Assembly: GCF_002897295.1 (NCBI RefSeq)
Contig: NZ_BEXF01000002.1
Coordinates: 62,001 to 126,000 of the forward strand
Direction of reading: 5' to 3'
DNA length: 64,000 bases
Source of the DNA: Brevibacillus reuszeri
GTDB lineage: Bacteria; Bacillota; Bacilli; Brevibacillales; Brevibacillaceae
The notes under the pieces are model-generated. The model was not told the DNA's origin. It did not search any database and saw only the letters and a list, made by a program, of their open reading frames with translations. The position numbers and the translations under genes are program-made. Positions 1 to 9,019 of this stretch are shown one piece after another. Numbering within the stretch: position 1 is the first letter of the stretch; each line of letters starts with the position of its first letter.

Positions 1-264
1 CAGTAAGCAAACGAGATCGTTTACGATTTGCTCGAACGTAAACGGCTCCACCGCAACAGAACCACCATGCCCGCGCAGATCCACAGCAATTACCCGGTAT
101 TTCGTTGAGAGCTCAGGAATGATCCCGGCAAAAAGCTGTTTCGTATTGCGAATCGCGTGTAGCAGTAAAAGGGCCGGAGCATCAGGCGCCCCGACCACTC
201 CGTATTCGAGAATACCCGATCCTATTTGTAACCGTTTGATACGTTCAAACATGTTTTGATTCAT
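1..264 (-). CDS. alpha/beta hydrolase, partial (N-terminal part only)
   Basis: The first 88 codons of an alpha/beta-fold hydrolase that runs off the left edge. The translation begins MNQNMFERIK and shows LLLLHAIRNTK, where the family usually has an HG oxyanion loop, then the typical DLRGHG segment after a beta strand. The nucleophile elbow and catalytic triad lie outside the window, so esterase, lyase or haloperoxidase-like activity cannot be told apart. The start at 264 has an AAGGAGAGAGAAGG ribosome site just upstream. The gene follows ecfT by 14 bases on the same strand and is probably the last visible member of the ECF transporter operon, which could link it to processing of the imported compound. 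Confidence 0.8.
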   Translation of the reverse strand, partial: MNQNMFERIKRLQIGSGILEYGVVGAPDAPALLLLHAIRNTKQLFAGIIPELSTKYRVIAVDLRGHGGSVAVEPFTFEQIVNDLVCLL

Positions 265-278
265 CCTTCTCTCTCCTT

Positions 279-1067
279 TTAGATGCGTCCGGGGATCAAT
301 ACTCCGAGATGATCAGGGTGAATGCGCGCAAAATAGAAGAGAGCCGCAAACAAGGCAAATCCTATAAGCAACGTCATGACTTCTGAGGCACGCCAGCGTT
401 TGCTCCGATAGAAGCGATGCTGGGGATTCCGCATGCGAAAGCCTTTGGCATCCAGCGCATTGGCGATCAAAGGCACTCTTTTGAGCGAGCTGAAGATGAG
501 TGGAACCATGAGAAAGCTATACTTCTTGATGCGTTCTGGAACACTCCCCTCATTCGGTGTCATTCCCCGCACCATTTGCGCTTCCCGAATGGTTGCCAGA
601 TCATTTTTTACGAGCGGAATAAAACGAAAAATGAGTGAGAGTAAAAAACTCACGGAAAAAGGAACGCCAATCCCCCGAAGCCCCATCGCAATATCTCGCG
701 GAGAAGTTGTGAATAGGTAGTACATCGAGAGCAGCGCCACATTTGCAAGACGAAGCCCCATCCCCATCGCCCAAAGCACGCCGACATCCGTAATTTGCAG
801 CGGATAGTGAATGACAGGGATTTCACTGCTCCAATAAGGCGTTCCTATATTGGTAAATGGCATCCAGGTAATCGTCGCAAAAAGAGCTCCAATCCCTCCA
901 ACAAGCATGTATGCCTTGACCAGAGATCGTTTCCAGCCTAGCTTGGCGATCAGCGCCAGGTTGAACACCCAAACCACGACGAGTGCCCGAGGGTCTTGGA
1001 ACAAAAACGGGAGCAAGCCCAGTAACAGAAATACAAGCAAAGCAAAGCTGGGATGGGCATTTTTCAT
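279..1067 (-). CDS. ecfT: ECF transporter transmembrane component EcfT
   Basis: A 262-residue integral membrane protein with about six hydrophobic segments, the normal size for EcfT (CbiQ family). EcfT couples the S component to the two ATPases through cytoplasmic helices carrying two short Ala-Arg-Gly-type motifs; here they read QMVRGM (near residue 165) and LDAKGF (near residue 205), the second with Lys in place of Arg. It starts one base after the end of the upstream ATPase gene, so translation is probably coupled. It would form the energy-coupling module with the products at 1069-1884 and 1881-2723. Confidence 0.9.
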   Translation of the reverse strand: MKNAHPSFALLVFLLLGLLPFLFQDPRALVVVWVFNLALIAKLGWKRSLVKAYMLVGGIGALFATITWMPFTNIGTPYWSSEIPVIHYPLQITDVGVLWAMGMGLRLANVALLSMYYLFTTSPRDIAMGLRGIGVPFSVSFLLSLIFRFIPLVKNDLATIREAQMVRGMTPNEGSVPERIKKYSFLMVPLIFSSLKRVPLIANALDAKGFRMRNPQHRFYRSKRWRASEVMTLLIGFALFAALFYFARIHPDHLGVLIPGRI

Positions 1068-1068
1068 G

Positions 1069-1884
1069 TTAGTCTCCCGCCCCTGTCAGCATTCTTTTCA
1101 TCGCGGCATATGTCAGCGGGATCGGATCAGCCAAGCCGGACGTTTTCCCAAACCGATAGATGGCAGGCGGTTCCACCTGTGCAGAAGCCAGTATTTGCGG
1201 CTCTGCAAATACCTGTGCCGGGCTGCCATCGCAGACGGCCTTTCCGTGCTGCATGACAATGACGCGCTGTGCGTACTCTGCAACAAGACGCATATCATGG
1301 GTAATGACGAGTATCGTATGACCCGATTCATGCAATCGTCGAACGAGCTCCATCATCTCCTGCATCCCCCGGTAATCAAGCCCGGTAGTCGGCTCATCCA
1401 ATACGATGACATCAGGGCGCATGGCAAGAATCGACGCTACCGCAATTTTTTGACGAGTGCCCTTGCTGGTGAAATACGGCTCCGCATCTCCCATGTGAGC
1501 CAGACCGACAGCCGACAGCGCCTCATTTACTACCTGTTCGATTTCTGCAGCGGACAGTCCCATGTTTTTTGGCCCGAATGATACCTCGGCCTTTACCGTC
1601 TGGTGGAATATTTGATGGTCCGGGTTTTGATAGCAATAGGCGACCGTTTTTGATAATTGGGCGACTGATCGATCCTTTGTGTCTTCCCCATTAACCGTTA
1701 CCACACCTTTTGTCGGCTTGTACAAGCCGTTGCAATGCTTGGCCAAGGTCGTTTTCCCCGAACCGTTCCCGCCAATGATCACGATAAATTCGCCTCGCCC
1801 AATCGTCAGTGAGACTCCTTTTAGGACTGGCGTTTCCTTTTCATATCCGTACCACACATCTTCAAAAGCAATGACGGTACTCAC
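1069..1884 (-). CDS. ECF transporter ATPase with degenerate signature motif
   Basis: A 271-residue ABC ATPase of the energy-coupling factor type. Walker A is GGNGSGKTT near residue 38 and Walker B is VIVLDEPTTGLD near residue 160. The ABC signature, normally LSGGQ, reads TSKGTRQK just before IAVAS, so one of the two composite ATP sites of the heterodimer is likely degenerate. The switch histidine is present in VITHDM. The start overlaps the end of the other ATPase gene by four bases (ATGA type). It pairs with the product of 1881-2723 to drive EcfT and the S component. Assignment to the A or A' position is not certain. Confidence 0.88.
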   Translation of the reverse strand: MSTVIAFEDVWYGYEKETPVLKGVSLTIGRGEFIVIIGGNGSGKTTLAKHCNGLYKPTKGVVTVNGEDTKDRSVAQLSKTVAYCYQNPDHQIFHQTVKAEVSFGPKNMGLSAAEIEQVVNEALSAVGLAHMGDAEPYFTSKGTRQKIAVASILAMRPDVIVLDEPTTGLDYRGMQEMMELVRRLHESGHTILVITHDMRLVAEYAQRVIVMQHGKAVCDGSPAQVFAEPQILASAQVEPPAIYRFGKTSGLADPIPLTYAAMKRMLTGAGD

Positions 1885-2723
1885 CAGCTTCCCTCCCTAA
1901 CCAATTGCGCTTCCCGATAGAGTCGTGACAGCTCCTCTATATCCAGCGGCAAAACGTCGGGCACCTCTGGCAGAACGCCTGCCTCACGCAGCATGAAATA
2001 GAGACGAATAACCTCTGGCACAAAAATACCGTGGGTATCCAGTATGTCGACCTGTGAAAAGAACTCCCTTACAGGCAAATCCAGTACGATTCTACCTTCC
2101 GCCACCAAAATCATTCTGTCGCAAAAGGAAGCCAGCTCCTCTGTGGCATGCGAAGACACAACAATGGCCATCTCGTTTTCCTGCTTCAAGCGCTGGACGA
2201 GGGAAAATACTTCCCGTGCACCCAATGGGTCGAGCTCAGAGGTCGGCTCGTCCAGTAGCAAGACCTGTGGCGCATGAGACAATGCGGACGCGATGGCAAC
2301 ACGCTGCTTTTCCCCGCCAGACAGCTCAAATGGAGAGCGTTCAGCAAAGCCCTGCAAGCCTACCAGCTCCAGGACCTCACCAATGCGATGCTCGATTTGT
2401 GCATCTGTATATCCGACATTCTCTAGCGAAAAAGCCAGTTCTTCTTCTACAGTAAGACCGATAAACTGTGTTTCCGGGTCCTGAAAGACAATGCCGAGCT
2501 CCGCATGCGTCTTTCTTTCCCCGACAAAATGACCTGCGTAGTTGGCCGGGATCAAGCCGGATAAAGTCAACAAAAGTGTCGTTTTCCCCGCCGCAGCAGG
2601 TCCAACAACGCCCACTACCTCTCCTGGATACAGGTCGAGATTCACATTTGCCAAAGAAGGAGCTGCGGTGTCTTCATATTGCCAATGTACCTCCCTGGCT
2701 TGCAGCAGCGGTTCTTTTTTCAC
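1881..2723 (-). CDS. ECF transporter ATPase (canonical signature)
   Basis: A 280-residue ABC ATPase. Walker A is GPAAAGKTT near residue 42, the signature is intact (ELSGGEKQR) and Walker B reads VLLLDEPTSELD. The His switch lies in VSSHATEE, where the usual THD is replaced by SHA. The C-terminal tail of about 60 residues after the nucleotide-binding fold is typical of ECF ATPases. The gene begins at the last base of the upstream S-component gene and overlaps the next ATPase gene, so all four transporter genes are tightly coupled. It should supply the intact signature for the heterodimer whose partner has a degenerate one. Confidence 0.9.
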   Translation of the reverse strand: MKKEPLLQAREVHWQYEDTAAPSLANVNLDLYPGEVVGVVGPAAAGKTTLLLTLSGLIPANYAGHFVGERKTHAELGIVFQDPETQFIGLTVEEELAFSLENVGYTDAQIEHRIGEVLELVGLQGFAERSPFELSGGEKQRVAIASALSHAPQVLLLDEPTSELDPLGAREVFSLVQRLKQENEMAIVVSSHATEELASFCDRMILVAEGRIVLDLPVREFFSQVDILDTHGIFVPEVIRLYFMLREAGVLPEVPDVLPLDIEELSRLYREAQLVREGSW

Positions 2724-3325
2724 TAGAGCACCCTGCTTTCATTTCCCAGATAGCTATATTCCTGAAGTGGACGTCCACGGTATAGACCCGAACGCTTTAC
2801 AAAAGGATAGAGCAGCTTCAACAGGATCGGACCGAGAATGGCAGTAGAAATCGCCTGGTTTAAAAATACCGTCGGAATGAACATCGCAGCAATAGCCATC
2901 GGTGTTAGACCAAGCGCAACGTTAATGAGAATCGCGCATGCAACAACCGCGGAGCTGATAATCACTACGAATAAATAGTATTGAATCAGACTGCGTTTCG
3001 TTTTCAAAGCAGGGTGACTGACTGCTAAAAAGCCGATAAATCCACCTATAAAGTTAGAGATAAATCCGACAATAACCGCATGTGGCGGGGCACTTCCCGT
3101 CAACAGATCGCTCACCATATTCCCAAAGGCGAGTCCAATGCATCCTGGCAGACCAAAGAGCATGCCAAACACCGGCTGCAGAGCGTTAGCCGGCCGGATC
3201 GGAACGGATGGAATCAGCTTGATATTCGCAAGCATAATGATCGCAACCGCATATAAAGCTGCTGTGACGACGATCAGTACATAATCAACCGTCGTCCATT
3301 TGCGACGGAAGAGTGAAGTAACCAT
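2723..3325 (-). CDS. ECF transporter substrate-binding (S) component, substrate unknown
   Basis: A 200-residue membrane protein with about six predicted transmembrane helices, the size of an ECF S component. A conserved-looking stretch, IRPANALQPVFGMLFG, followed by GNMVSDLLTG, recalls QueT-like S components, but I cannot assign the vitamin from sequence alone. The N-terminal basic segment FRRKW before helix 1 fits the positive-inside rule. A GGAGG ribosome site (AAAGGAGGAC) precedes the ATG at 3325. It is first in the operon with the two ATPases, EcfT and a hydrolase, so this is a dedicated rather than shared ECF module. I found no preQ1, thiamine, FMN or cobalamin riboswitch upstream that would reveal the substrate. 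Confidence 0.8.
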   Translation of the reverse strand: MVTSLFRRKWTTVDYVLIVVTAALYAVAIIMLANIKLIPSVPIRPANALQPVFGMLFGLPGCIGLAFGNMVSDLLTGSAPPHAVIVGFISNFIGGFIGFLAVSHPALKTKRSLIQYYLFVVIISSAVVACAILINVALGLTPMAIAAMFIPTVFLNQAISTAILGPILLKLLYPFVKRSGLYRGRPLQEYSYLGNESRVL

Positions 3326-3417
3326 GAGAAAAGTCCTCCTTTAATGGAATCTAGTAAAGTTTGGAATATTCCTGTAGCCAGTTTACCTTCTCTTCTGGGG
3401 GACGTCTAGCCGGGACT

Positions 3418-3776
3418 CGCTCGGGCGGGGCTTTTTGAGGAGAGGAAAAGGGAGAAAATGCTGTGGCTCGTAGAGACACCTGCATGGGGGCATCTCTGGA
3501 CGGCTCCATTGCAAAAGCGAGACCCGCGCCCAAAGCAGTGCGTCGCTCTGGCGGGGCCTTTAGAGGAGAGGAAAAGGGAGAAAATGCCTGTGGCTCGTAG
3601 AGACACCTGCATGGGGGCATCTCTGGACGGCTCCATTGCAAAAGCGAGACCCGCGCCCAAAGCAGTATGTTCACGGAGGCTGGTTCAAGGTGGGCGCTAA
3701 AGGCAGGTCTCGCTTTTTCCATTGCGCCTTGGTAGGTGTCTCTAAGGCCTTCGCATTTTCTCCCTTTTCCTCTCAC
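3418..3776. repeat. two direct repeats (about 126 bp) plus an inverted partial copy
   Basis: The space between the S-component gene (starts 3325) and the permease terminator (3837) holds a repeat cluster rather than a gene. Copy 1 spans about 3418-3540 and copy 2 about 3544-3666, near-identical with a period of 126-127. A third, inverted and diverged copy spans about 3694-3776. The inverted arms share GAGAGGAAAAGGGAGAAAAT and TAGAGACACCT against their complements, so the transcript could fold into a long hairpin. Open frames through it (for example 3351-3776 minus) are repeated peptides in several frames, which argues against coding. It may be a dispersed genus-specific intergenic element. 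Confidence 0.8.
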
Positions 3777-3836
3777 GAGCTGCTCCCGTTTTTCGCTCCT
3801 TTGTCAGGTGTGGGTAGCTCAGGATGTATACTACGT

Positions 3837-3888
3837 AAAAAAGAGACAAAACATTACCTAATATATTGGTAATCGTTCTGTCTCTTTG
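3837..3888 (-). terminator. Rho-independent terminator of the APC permease gene
   Basis: On the minus strand the arms AAAGAGACA and TGTCTCTTT enclose an inner ATTACC/GGTAAT stem and are followed by a T run. It lies 36 bases past the stop of the permease gene. Confidence 0.8.
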
Positions 3889-3923
3889 ATTGCTATTTTT
3901 CAGGAGCTATTTATTAAATAACT

Positions 3924-5258
3924 TTACTCATCAAACCTCATCAGGTCTAATCTCGCACCTCTGATTTTCACCAAATAAAGTAAATAGATGAGTCCGACGA
4001 AGCTCCACAGGATTCCTAGAATCATAGATTTGATATCCAGACTGATCCACATAAAGCTGATGAAGGCTACACCAATGAGCGGAGACAATACGTAGCTCCA
4101 CCACTCTGTCATCCGCAGTCGTTTTTGTTTGCGTATATAGTAGGCGATGACGCTGAGGTTTACGAAGCTAAAGGCGATCAGGGCTCCGAAGTTGATAAAG
4201 GAGGTCGCTGTCAGTAAATCCAGGAACAGAGCAGCAAACATCAAAGCACCGACGAGAAGAACGTTGAGCAGTGGTGTCTTTAGCTTTGGATGTACGTATC
4301 CGAACCATTTTCTTGGCAAAAAGCCGTCGCGCCCCATGGCGAAAAGCAGTCGTGTGACGCTCGTTACCGATACCAGCCCGGAAGCCAGGGTGGACGATAA
4401 AGCAGCAGCCAGAAACACTAATTGAAAAATGGAGCCGCCGATGTGAAGGGCAATTTCTGCAGAGGCAGCTTCTGGGTCAGATAGGACGGATACATCCGGG
4501 AACAACGCCTGCATGAAATACGAAGCCGTAATAAACAGCGCTCCCCCTGCCATCGCTACCAACAAAATTCCCCGGGGAATCGTCTTTTTGGCATCAACTG
4601 TCTCCTCTGTCAAAGTAGTAACAGCATCAAAGCCGAGGAACGAGAAGCACAGAATCGATGCACCGGAAAACAAGGCCGCAACAGTCAGTTCAGGTGAAAA
4701 GAACGGGCGGATGGCAAAGACTTGTCCGATTCCGTCTCCAGTGGCTAGCCCACGAATTGCCAATCCTGCAAAGAGTACGACAACTGCTATTTGAAAAAGC
4801 ACGAGAAACGAGTTGATCGATGCTGTAACCGTTACACGAAAAACGTTAAGAGTAGTAATCAGAACAATAAATCCAATAATCCACCATGTTGTCGGTACCT
4901 CTGGAAAAACAGACGACAGGTAAACACCCGTCAATAACGCATTAATCATGGGTAAAAACAAATAATCGAGCAGCGAAGCCCACCCTACCATAAAGCCAGC
5001 GTAAGGATGAATCGTCTGCTGTGTGTACGTGTATGCGGTCCCAGCAGAAGGAAATATGCGGACCATTTTCCCGTAGCTAGACGCTGTAAACAAAATCGCC
5101 AGAAGCGTCACTGCGTAGGCAGCCGGAACAAATCCACCCGTTTCTTCGGATACAATACCAAACGTATCAAAAACGGCCATTGGCGCCATATAGCCCAAGC
5201 CGATTACAACAATATGCCACAGCTTCAAGCTGCGTGTAAGCTCTGCTCTCCCGTTCAC
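3924..5258 (-). CDS. APC-superfamily amino acid permease
   Basis: A 444-residue protein with about 12 hydrophobic helices. The N-terminal segment LWHIVVIGLGYMAPMAVFDT fits the first helix of the APC fold, where an unwound glycine-rich stretch contacts the substrate. A later FSFLGFDAVTTLTEE stretch matches the helix 6 region of this superfamily. It is likely a proton-coupled importer of an amino acid or amine; the substrate cannot be read from sequence. It stands alone between its own terminator and the glnS terminator, preceded by GGAGGACAGG before the start at 5258. No regulatory RNA is evident in its short upstream region. Confidence 0.85.
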   Translation of the reverse strand: MNGRAELTRSLKLWHIVVIGLGYMAPMAVFDTFGIVSEETGGFVPAAYAVTLLAILFTASSYGKMVRIFPSAGTAYTYTQQTIHPYAGFMVGWASLLDYLFLPMINALLTGVYLSSVFPEVPTTWWIIGFIVLITTLNVFRVTVTASINSFLVLFQIAVVVLFAGLAIRGLATGDGIGQVFAIRPFFSPELTVAALFSGASILCFSFLGFDAVTTLTEETVDAKKTIPRGILLVAMAGGALFITASYFMQALFPDVSVLSDPEAASAEIALHIGGSIFQLVFLAAALSSTLASGLVSVTSVTRLLFAMGRDGFLPRKWFGYVHPKLKTPLLNVLLVGALMFAALFLDLLTATSFINFGALIAFSFVNLSVIAYYIRKQKRLRMTEWWSYVLSPLIGVAFISFMWISLDIKSMILGILWSFVGLIYLLYLVKIRGARLDLMRFDE

Positions 5259-5323
5259 TACCTGTCCTCCTTCTATTTATGACATGAATAATTATACACG
5301 CCCCCGAAAAAAGTTACATCACG

Positions 5324-5366
5324 AAAAAACGCTGCTGAGCACAGTCTCCTGTGCATGGGCAGCGTT
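5324..5366 (-). terminator. Rho-independent terminator of glnS
   Basis: On the minus strand AACGCTGC pairs with GCAGCGTT around a structured loop and runs into TTTTTT, directly after the glnS stop. Confidence 0.8.
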
Positions 5367-5384
5367 CGTTGCTTCTCTCTTCAT

Positions 5385-7052
5385 TTAAGCTTTTGGCAGT
5401 TCAAACGAGCTTTTCAGTGAAACGATCCGGTTAAAGACAAGCTTGTCTTTTGTTGTATCCTTAGGATCGACGTTGAAGTAGCCGTGACGGAAAAATTGAT
5501 ACTTGTCTTGCGGCTGGGTACTTTTCATGTTTTGTTCCACAAAGCCTTGCAGCACTTCCAAGGAATTCGGGTTGATATTGTCCAGGAATGTACCTTCTGT
5601 TTCCTCACCATCCATAATCAATGGCTCGTACAGACGGAATTCAGCCGGAACGGCATCGGACGCATTTACCCAGTGAATCGTACCTTTTACTTTACGACCA
5701 GTAAATCCGCTTCCGCTCTTTGTTTCAGGGTCGTACGTGCAGTGAATCTCGATAACGTTGCCGTCAGCGTCCTTCACTACATCATTGCATTTGATGAAGT
5801 ACGCATTTTTCAGGCGCACTTCATTTCCCGGAAAGAGGCGGAAATATTTGTTTGGCGGATTCTCCATAAAGTCATCCTGCTCGATGTAAATTTCACGGGA
5901 AAACGGAATTTCGCGGTTACCCATTTCAGGATTTTCCGGGTTGATTTCCGCATCCAGCATCTCCACTTGTCCTTCTGGATAGTTGGTAATGACGACTTTT
6001 AGCGGGTTTAAGACGGCCATCGTACGCGGCGCCTTTAGCTTCAAGTCTTCACGAATAAAATGCTCCAGCATCTTTTCATCGACGATGCTGTTGCTGCGTG
6101 CTACCCCTACCTCACGGGCAAACGTACGAATTGCTTCCGGTGTGAAGCCACGACGGCGGAAGCCTGCAATGGTCGGCATACGTGGGTCATCCCAGCCATC
6201 TACTACATTCTCGTCTACAAGCAGCTTGAGCTTGCGTTTGCTCATTACTGTATTGGTCAGGTTCAGACGAGCGAATTCGTACTGACGCGGCACATGCTCC
6301 ATCTCACACTCGCTCACTACCCAGTCATACAATGGACGGTGATCTTCAAACTCCAGTGAGCAAAGCGAGTGAGTGACTCCCTCGATCGCATCCTCCAGCG
6401 GATGAGCAAAATCGTACATCGGGTAGATACACCATTTGTCACCCGTATTATGATGATGCGCATGTGAAATTCGGTACAATACCGGATCACGCATGTTGAA
6501 GTTCGGAGAGGTCATGTCGATTTTCGCACGCAACACTTTTTCCCCGTCCTTGAATTCCCCTTGACGCATCCGAGCAAACAAATCCAGGTTTTCCTCTACT
6601 GAGCGGTTTCGGAATGGACTGTCAACGCCAGGCTCTGTCAACGTTCCGCGCAATTTGCGCATCTCTTCTGCAGGAAGATCGTCAACATACGCTTTTCCCT
6701 TTTTAATCAGCAGCACGGCACGGTTGTACATCTCTTCGAAGTAGTCCGATGCAAAAAATAGTCCGTCCCATTCAAACCCAAGCCATTGCACGTCGCGCTT
6801 GATCGCTTCTACGTACTCTGTGTCTTCTTTTACCGGGTTGGTATCGTCAAAACGCAGATTGGCTTTACCAGAAAACTCATGTGCGAGCTCAAAATTGAGA
6901 ATGATCGCTTTGGCATGTCCAATATGAAGATACCCGTTCGGCTCTGGGGGAAAGCGGGTAATGATTTCCTTTACTTTTCCCTCTTGCAAGTCATCGACCA
7001 CAATATTGCGGATAAAATTGGATGACGCTACCTTGTTTTCCAATGAAATCAA
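5385..7052 (-). CDS. glnS: glutaminyl-tRNA synthetase
   Basis: A 555-residue class I aminoacyl-tRNA synthetase that charges tRNA-Gln directly with glutamine. It shows the HIGH-type motif in [16 protein letters not shown] near residue 40 and the KMSKS-type loop as VMSKRKL near residue 270. GlnRS-type landmarks such as RFDDTNP are present, and the length matches bacterial GlnRS with its two C-terminal beta-barrel anticodon-binding domains. It stands alone between two terminators. Most Firmicutes lack GlnRS and make Gln-tRNA through GatCAB, so this gene was possibly acquired by transfer. No T-box leader is visible in the roughly 60 bases between the upstream terminator and the start. Confidence 0.95.
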   Translation of the reverse strand: MISLENKVASSNFIRNIVVDDLQEGKVKEIITRFPPEPNGYLHIGHAKAIILNFELAHEFSGKANLRFDDTNPVKEDTEYVEAIKRDVQWLGFEWDGLFFASDYFEEMYNRAVLLIKKGKAYVDDLPAEEMRKLRGTLTEPGVDSPFRNRSVEENLDLFARMRQGEFKDGEKVLRAKIDMTSPNFNMRDPVLYRISHAHHHNTGDKWCIYPMYDFAHPLEDAIEGVTHSLCSLEFEDHRPLYDWVVSECEMEHVPRQYEFARLNLTNTVMSKRKLKLLVDENVVDGWDDPRMPTIAGFRRRGFTPEAIRTFAREVGVARSNSIVDEKMLEHFIREDLKLKAPRTMAVLNPLKVVITNYPEGQVEMLDAEINPENPEMGNREIPFSREIYIEQDDFMENPPNKYFRLFPGNEVRLKNAYFIKCNDVVKDADGNVIEIHCTYDPETKSGSGFTGRKVKGTIHWVNASDAVPAEFRLYEPLIMDGEETEGTFLDNINPNSLEVLQGFVEQNMKSTQPQDKYQFFRHGYFNVDPKDTTKDKLVFNRIVSLKSSFELPKA

Positions 7053-7111
7053 CCTTTCACTTCACCTTTACATTCCATAATACTGATTCTACTCTCAGAG
7101 TTCAACAAAAT

Positions 7112-7130
7112 CGGGCCGTCATCCGGCCCG
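7112..7130 (-). terminator. terminator after the SET-domain gene
   Basis: The GC-rich hairpin CGGGCCG/CGGCCCG with a five-base loop is followed on the minus strand by ATTTTG. It lies between the SET gene and glnS. The T run is short. Confidence 0.6.
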
Positions 7131-7148
7131 TAGGTTCCTGCAATCCTG

Positions 7149-7748
7149 TTATTTTCGCCAATGCGGATCGCAATAAAGATGGACAAGAGAATCGAGAGAG
7201 CGTCCCTTCTCGGTAATTTCCCGAATGGCTGCCTGATGCTCAGGGAGAATCAAATGCTTTAACGGCTGTTCAACCTGGTTAAATCGCTGGAAGGCTGCTG
7301 CCGCAATTTCATCCCACTGCGGATAATAACGGAGCAAATCATCCGGCATGACACGCGAACGACTCGTGCCCTCTTCTGGCAAGCAGTCGAATGGTTCATC
7401 GAGATTCAGCGTTCCATAATCATCCGTCAGCTCTTCCCCTGGATAAATATCACGTGCTGCCAGCTCCAGATCGTACATGGTCGCCACACATGTGGCATAA
7501 AAGCTGTGGTTCACGTACCGAGATTTATCCCAGCACAGAATGTACTTCCCGTACTGGTTTCTGAACGAATATTTTTGCACATCCTGCTTTCGTAATGGGT
7601 CCAGTTTTTCCACAAAGGAAGGGTCTAATACCTGATCCAAATCATCCATGGCCCATACGATCGTTCCTTTGGGAATAAATTTTGTCGCGAACACACCGTA
7701 CCCGATCTCGTCGTTGATATAGCGCAGTTCTGTATCGGGATGCATCAT
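7149..7748 (-). CDS. SET-domain protein (putative lysine methyltransferase)
   Basis: A 199-residue protein with the landmarks of a SET domain in order: GYGVFATKFIPKGTIV (near residues 17-32, cofactor and substrate shaping), the NHS motif in RYVNHSFYATC (near residue 115), and GEELTDDYG (near residue 145), the ELxxDY-type motif that completes the pseudoknot and active site. SET enzymes transfer methyl from SAM to protein lysine; bacterial members occur but their targets are mostly unknown. The post-SET cysteine cluster of eukaryotic enzymes is absent, although two Cys follow the NHS motif. It is a single gene, with no partner that suggests the substrate. Confidence 0.8.
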   Translation of the reverse strand: MMHPDTELRYINDEIGYGVFATKFIPKGTIVWAMDDLDQVLDPSFVEKLDPLRKQDVQKYSFRNQYGKYILCWDKSRYVNHSFYATCVATMYDLELAARDIYPGEELTDDYGTLNLDEPFDCLPEEGTSRSRVMPDDLLRYYPQWDEIAAAAFQRFNQVEQPLKHLILPEHQAAIREITEKGRSLDSLVHLYCDPHWRK

Positions 7749-7920
7749 GGTTTTGTTTCACTCCTTGGCACTGTCGCCTTTTTATTATCATAAGCAGTTC
7801 GGCCAAAAGTGGTGTGCGTTTGTAACCGTTATCCGTCTTCCTTTTTAGACTGGTGTCATCAATTTAGGCTGTTGTAAAATATATCCATATCACTCATTCA
7901 GCAAAGGAGGTCCCATTGCC

Positions 7921-8862
7921 ATGATGTCTCCTACCACTCCTATTCAAAGCCCGTATTTCACCCTGGAACAGGTGGCTGACGGTGTCTATGCTGCCATTGC
8001 TAAAAATGGTGCTGGGGCGATGAGCAACGCCGGAATCATTGATCTTGGCGAACAGACACTCGTTTTCGATACCATGTACACACTTCAGGCGGGACAAGCC
8101 TTGCTCGATGCAGCCCATCAGCTATTTGGCCGCCCCGTTTCGATGGTTGCTAACTCTCACTTTCATATGGATCATGTTGGCGCCAACCAATTGTTCAAAG
8201 ACGCTGCGATCCTCTCTACCAAAACAACTCGCACCCTCATGATTGAGCGTAGCAAGCAGTTCCTCGAATTCGCCCGCTCCAATCCCGGATATCCTGAATC
8301 AGTGAAGCAAAGACTCGAGCAGGAAACGGACGAACAGAAGCAGCAAGAGCTATCCGATCAACTAGGCGATCTCCTCACCATGGATGCTTCTCTATCTTCT
8401 GTCGTTCCTACTCCTCCTACGATTACGTTTGACGGCTCTCTCACTCTGCATGGCAGTAAACGAACCGCTATATTCATAGCAATGGGAAATGGGCACAGTG
8501 CCTGTGATTCTGTCCTCTATTTGCCAGACGATGAAGTGATGTTTGCAGCCGACCTTTTATTTGTAAAAAGCCACCCCAGTGTCCAGAGCGGCAATGTAGT
8601 GGAATGGATTGAGATTTTGGAGAACTTGTGTGAGCAGTCCTTTCATACCGTAGTGCCTGGACATGGCCCTGTAGGAGAAAAGAAGGATATTGCTCTCTTC
8701 CGGCAATACTTACTAGACTTATCAGAACGTACAAAAACATTTGCATCGCTGGAGCAAATTCTAGGAGCTTCGATTCCCGAGCTGTACCGGAAGTGGACTG
8801 TTCCAAGCCTTTACGAACGCAACCTTCAGCACTTGTTCCATCAGCTATCCACTACATTATGA
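7921..8862 (+). CDS. MBL-fold metallo-hydrolase
   Basis: A 313-residue metallo-beta-lactamase-fold protein. The HxHxDH metal motif is seen as SHFHMDHVGAN near residue 79, a second ligand region as GNGHSACDS, an Asp ligand in VMFAADLL, and a last His in VPGHGPVGE. This set binds two metal ions that activate water. The family covers lactonases, thioesterases and glyoxalase II-like enzymes, and nothing here fixes the substrate. The start has GGAGG close by (CAAAGGAGGTCCC). There is no signal peptide, so it is cytosolic. It appears monocistronic. Confidence 0.85.
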   Translation: MMSPTTPIQSPYFTLEQVADGVYAAIAKNGAGAMSNAGIIDLGEQTLVFDTMYTLQAGQALLDAAHQLFGRPVSMVANSHFHMDHVGANQLFKDAAILSTKTTRTLMIERSKQFLEFARSNPGYPESVKQRLEQETDEQKQQELSDQLGDLLTMDASLSSVVPTPPTITFDGSLTLHGSKRTAIFIAMGNGHSACDSVLYLPDDEVMFAADLLFVKSHPSVQSGNVVEWIEILENLCEQSFHTVVPGHGPVGEKKDIALFRQYLLDLSERTKTFASLEQILGASIPELYRKWTVPSLYERNLQHLFHQLSTTL

Positions 8863-9019
8863 CCTAGGTAATTAACTAAACATTCCATTTTTTCCACATT
8901 AAAAATTTTTTTCTTATTTACCCCAACGGATAAATGGTCTATATTTATTGCTAATAGGAGTTGTAGGAACTTTTTCCCACAACAAACGAATCAGAATTTT
9001 GATAATCAACCATTGATAT

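Noticed and set aside
3326..3417. preQ1 or other vitamin riboswitch before the ECF S component
   Set aside because: No preQ1, TPP, FMN or cobalamin consensus blocks are visible.
3351..3776. Open frames of 80 to 141 codons through the repeat cluster
   Set aside because: The peptide repeats itself because the DNA repeats, several frames are open at once, and there is no convincing ribosome site.
7053..7148. T-box leader for glnS
   Set aside because: Too short and lacks the T-box sequence; only a terminator of the upstream gene is present.
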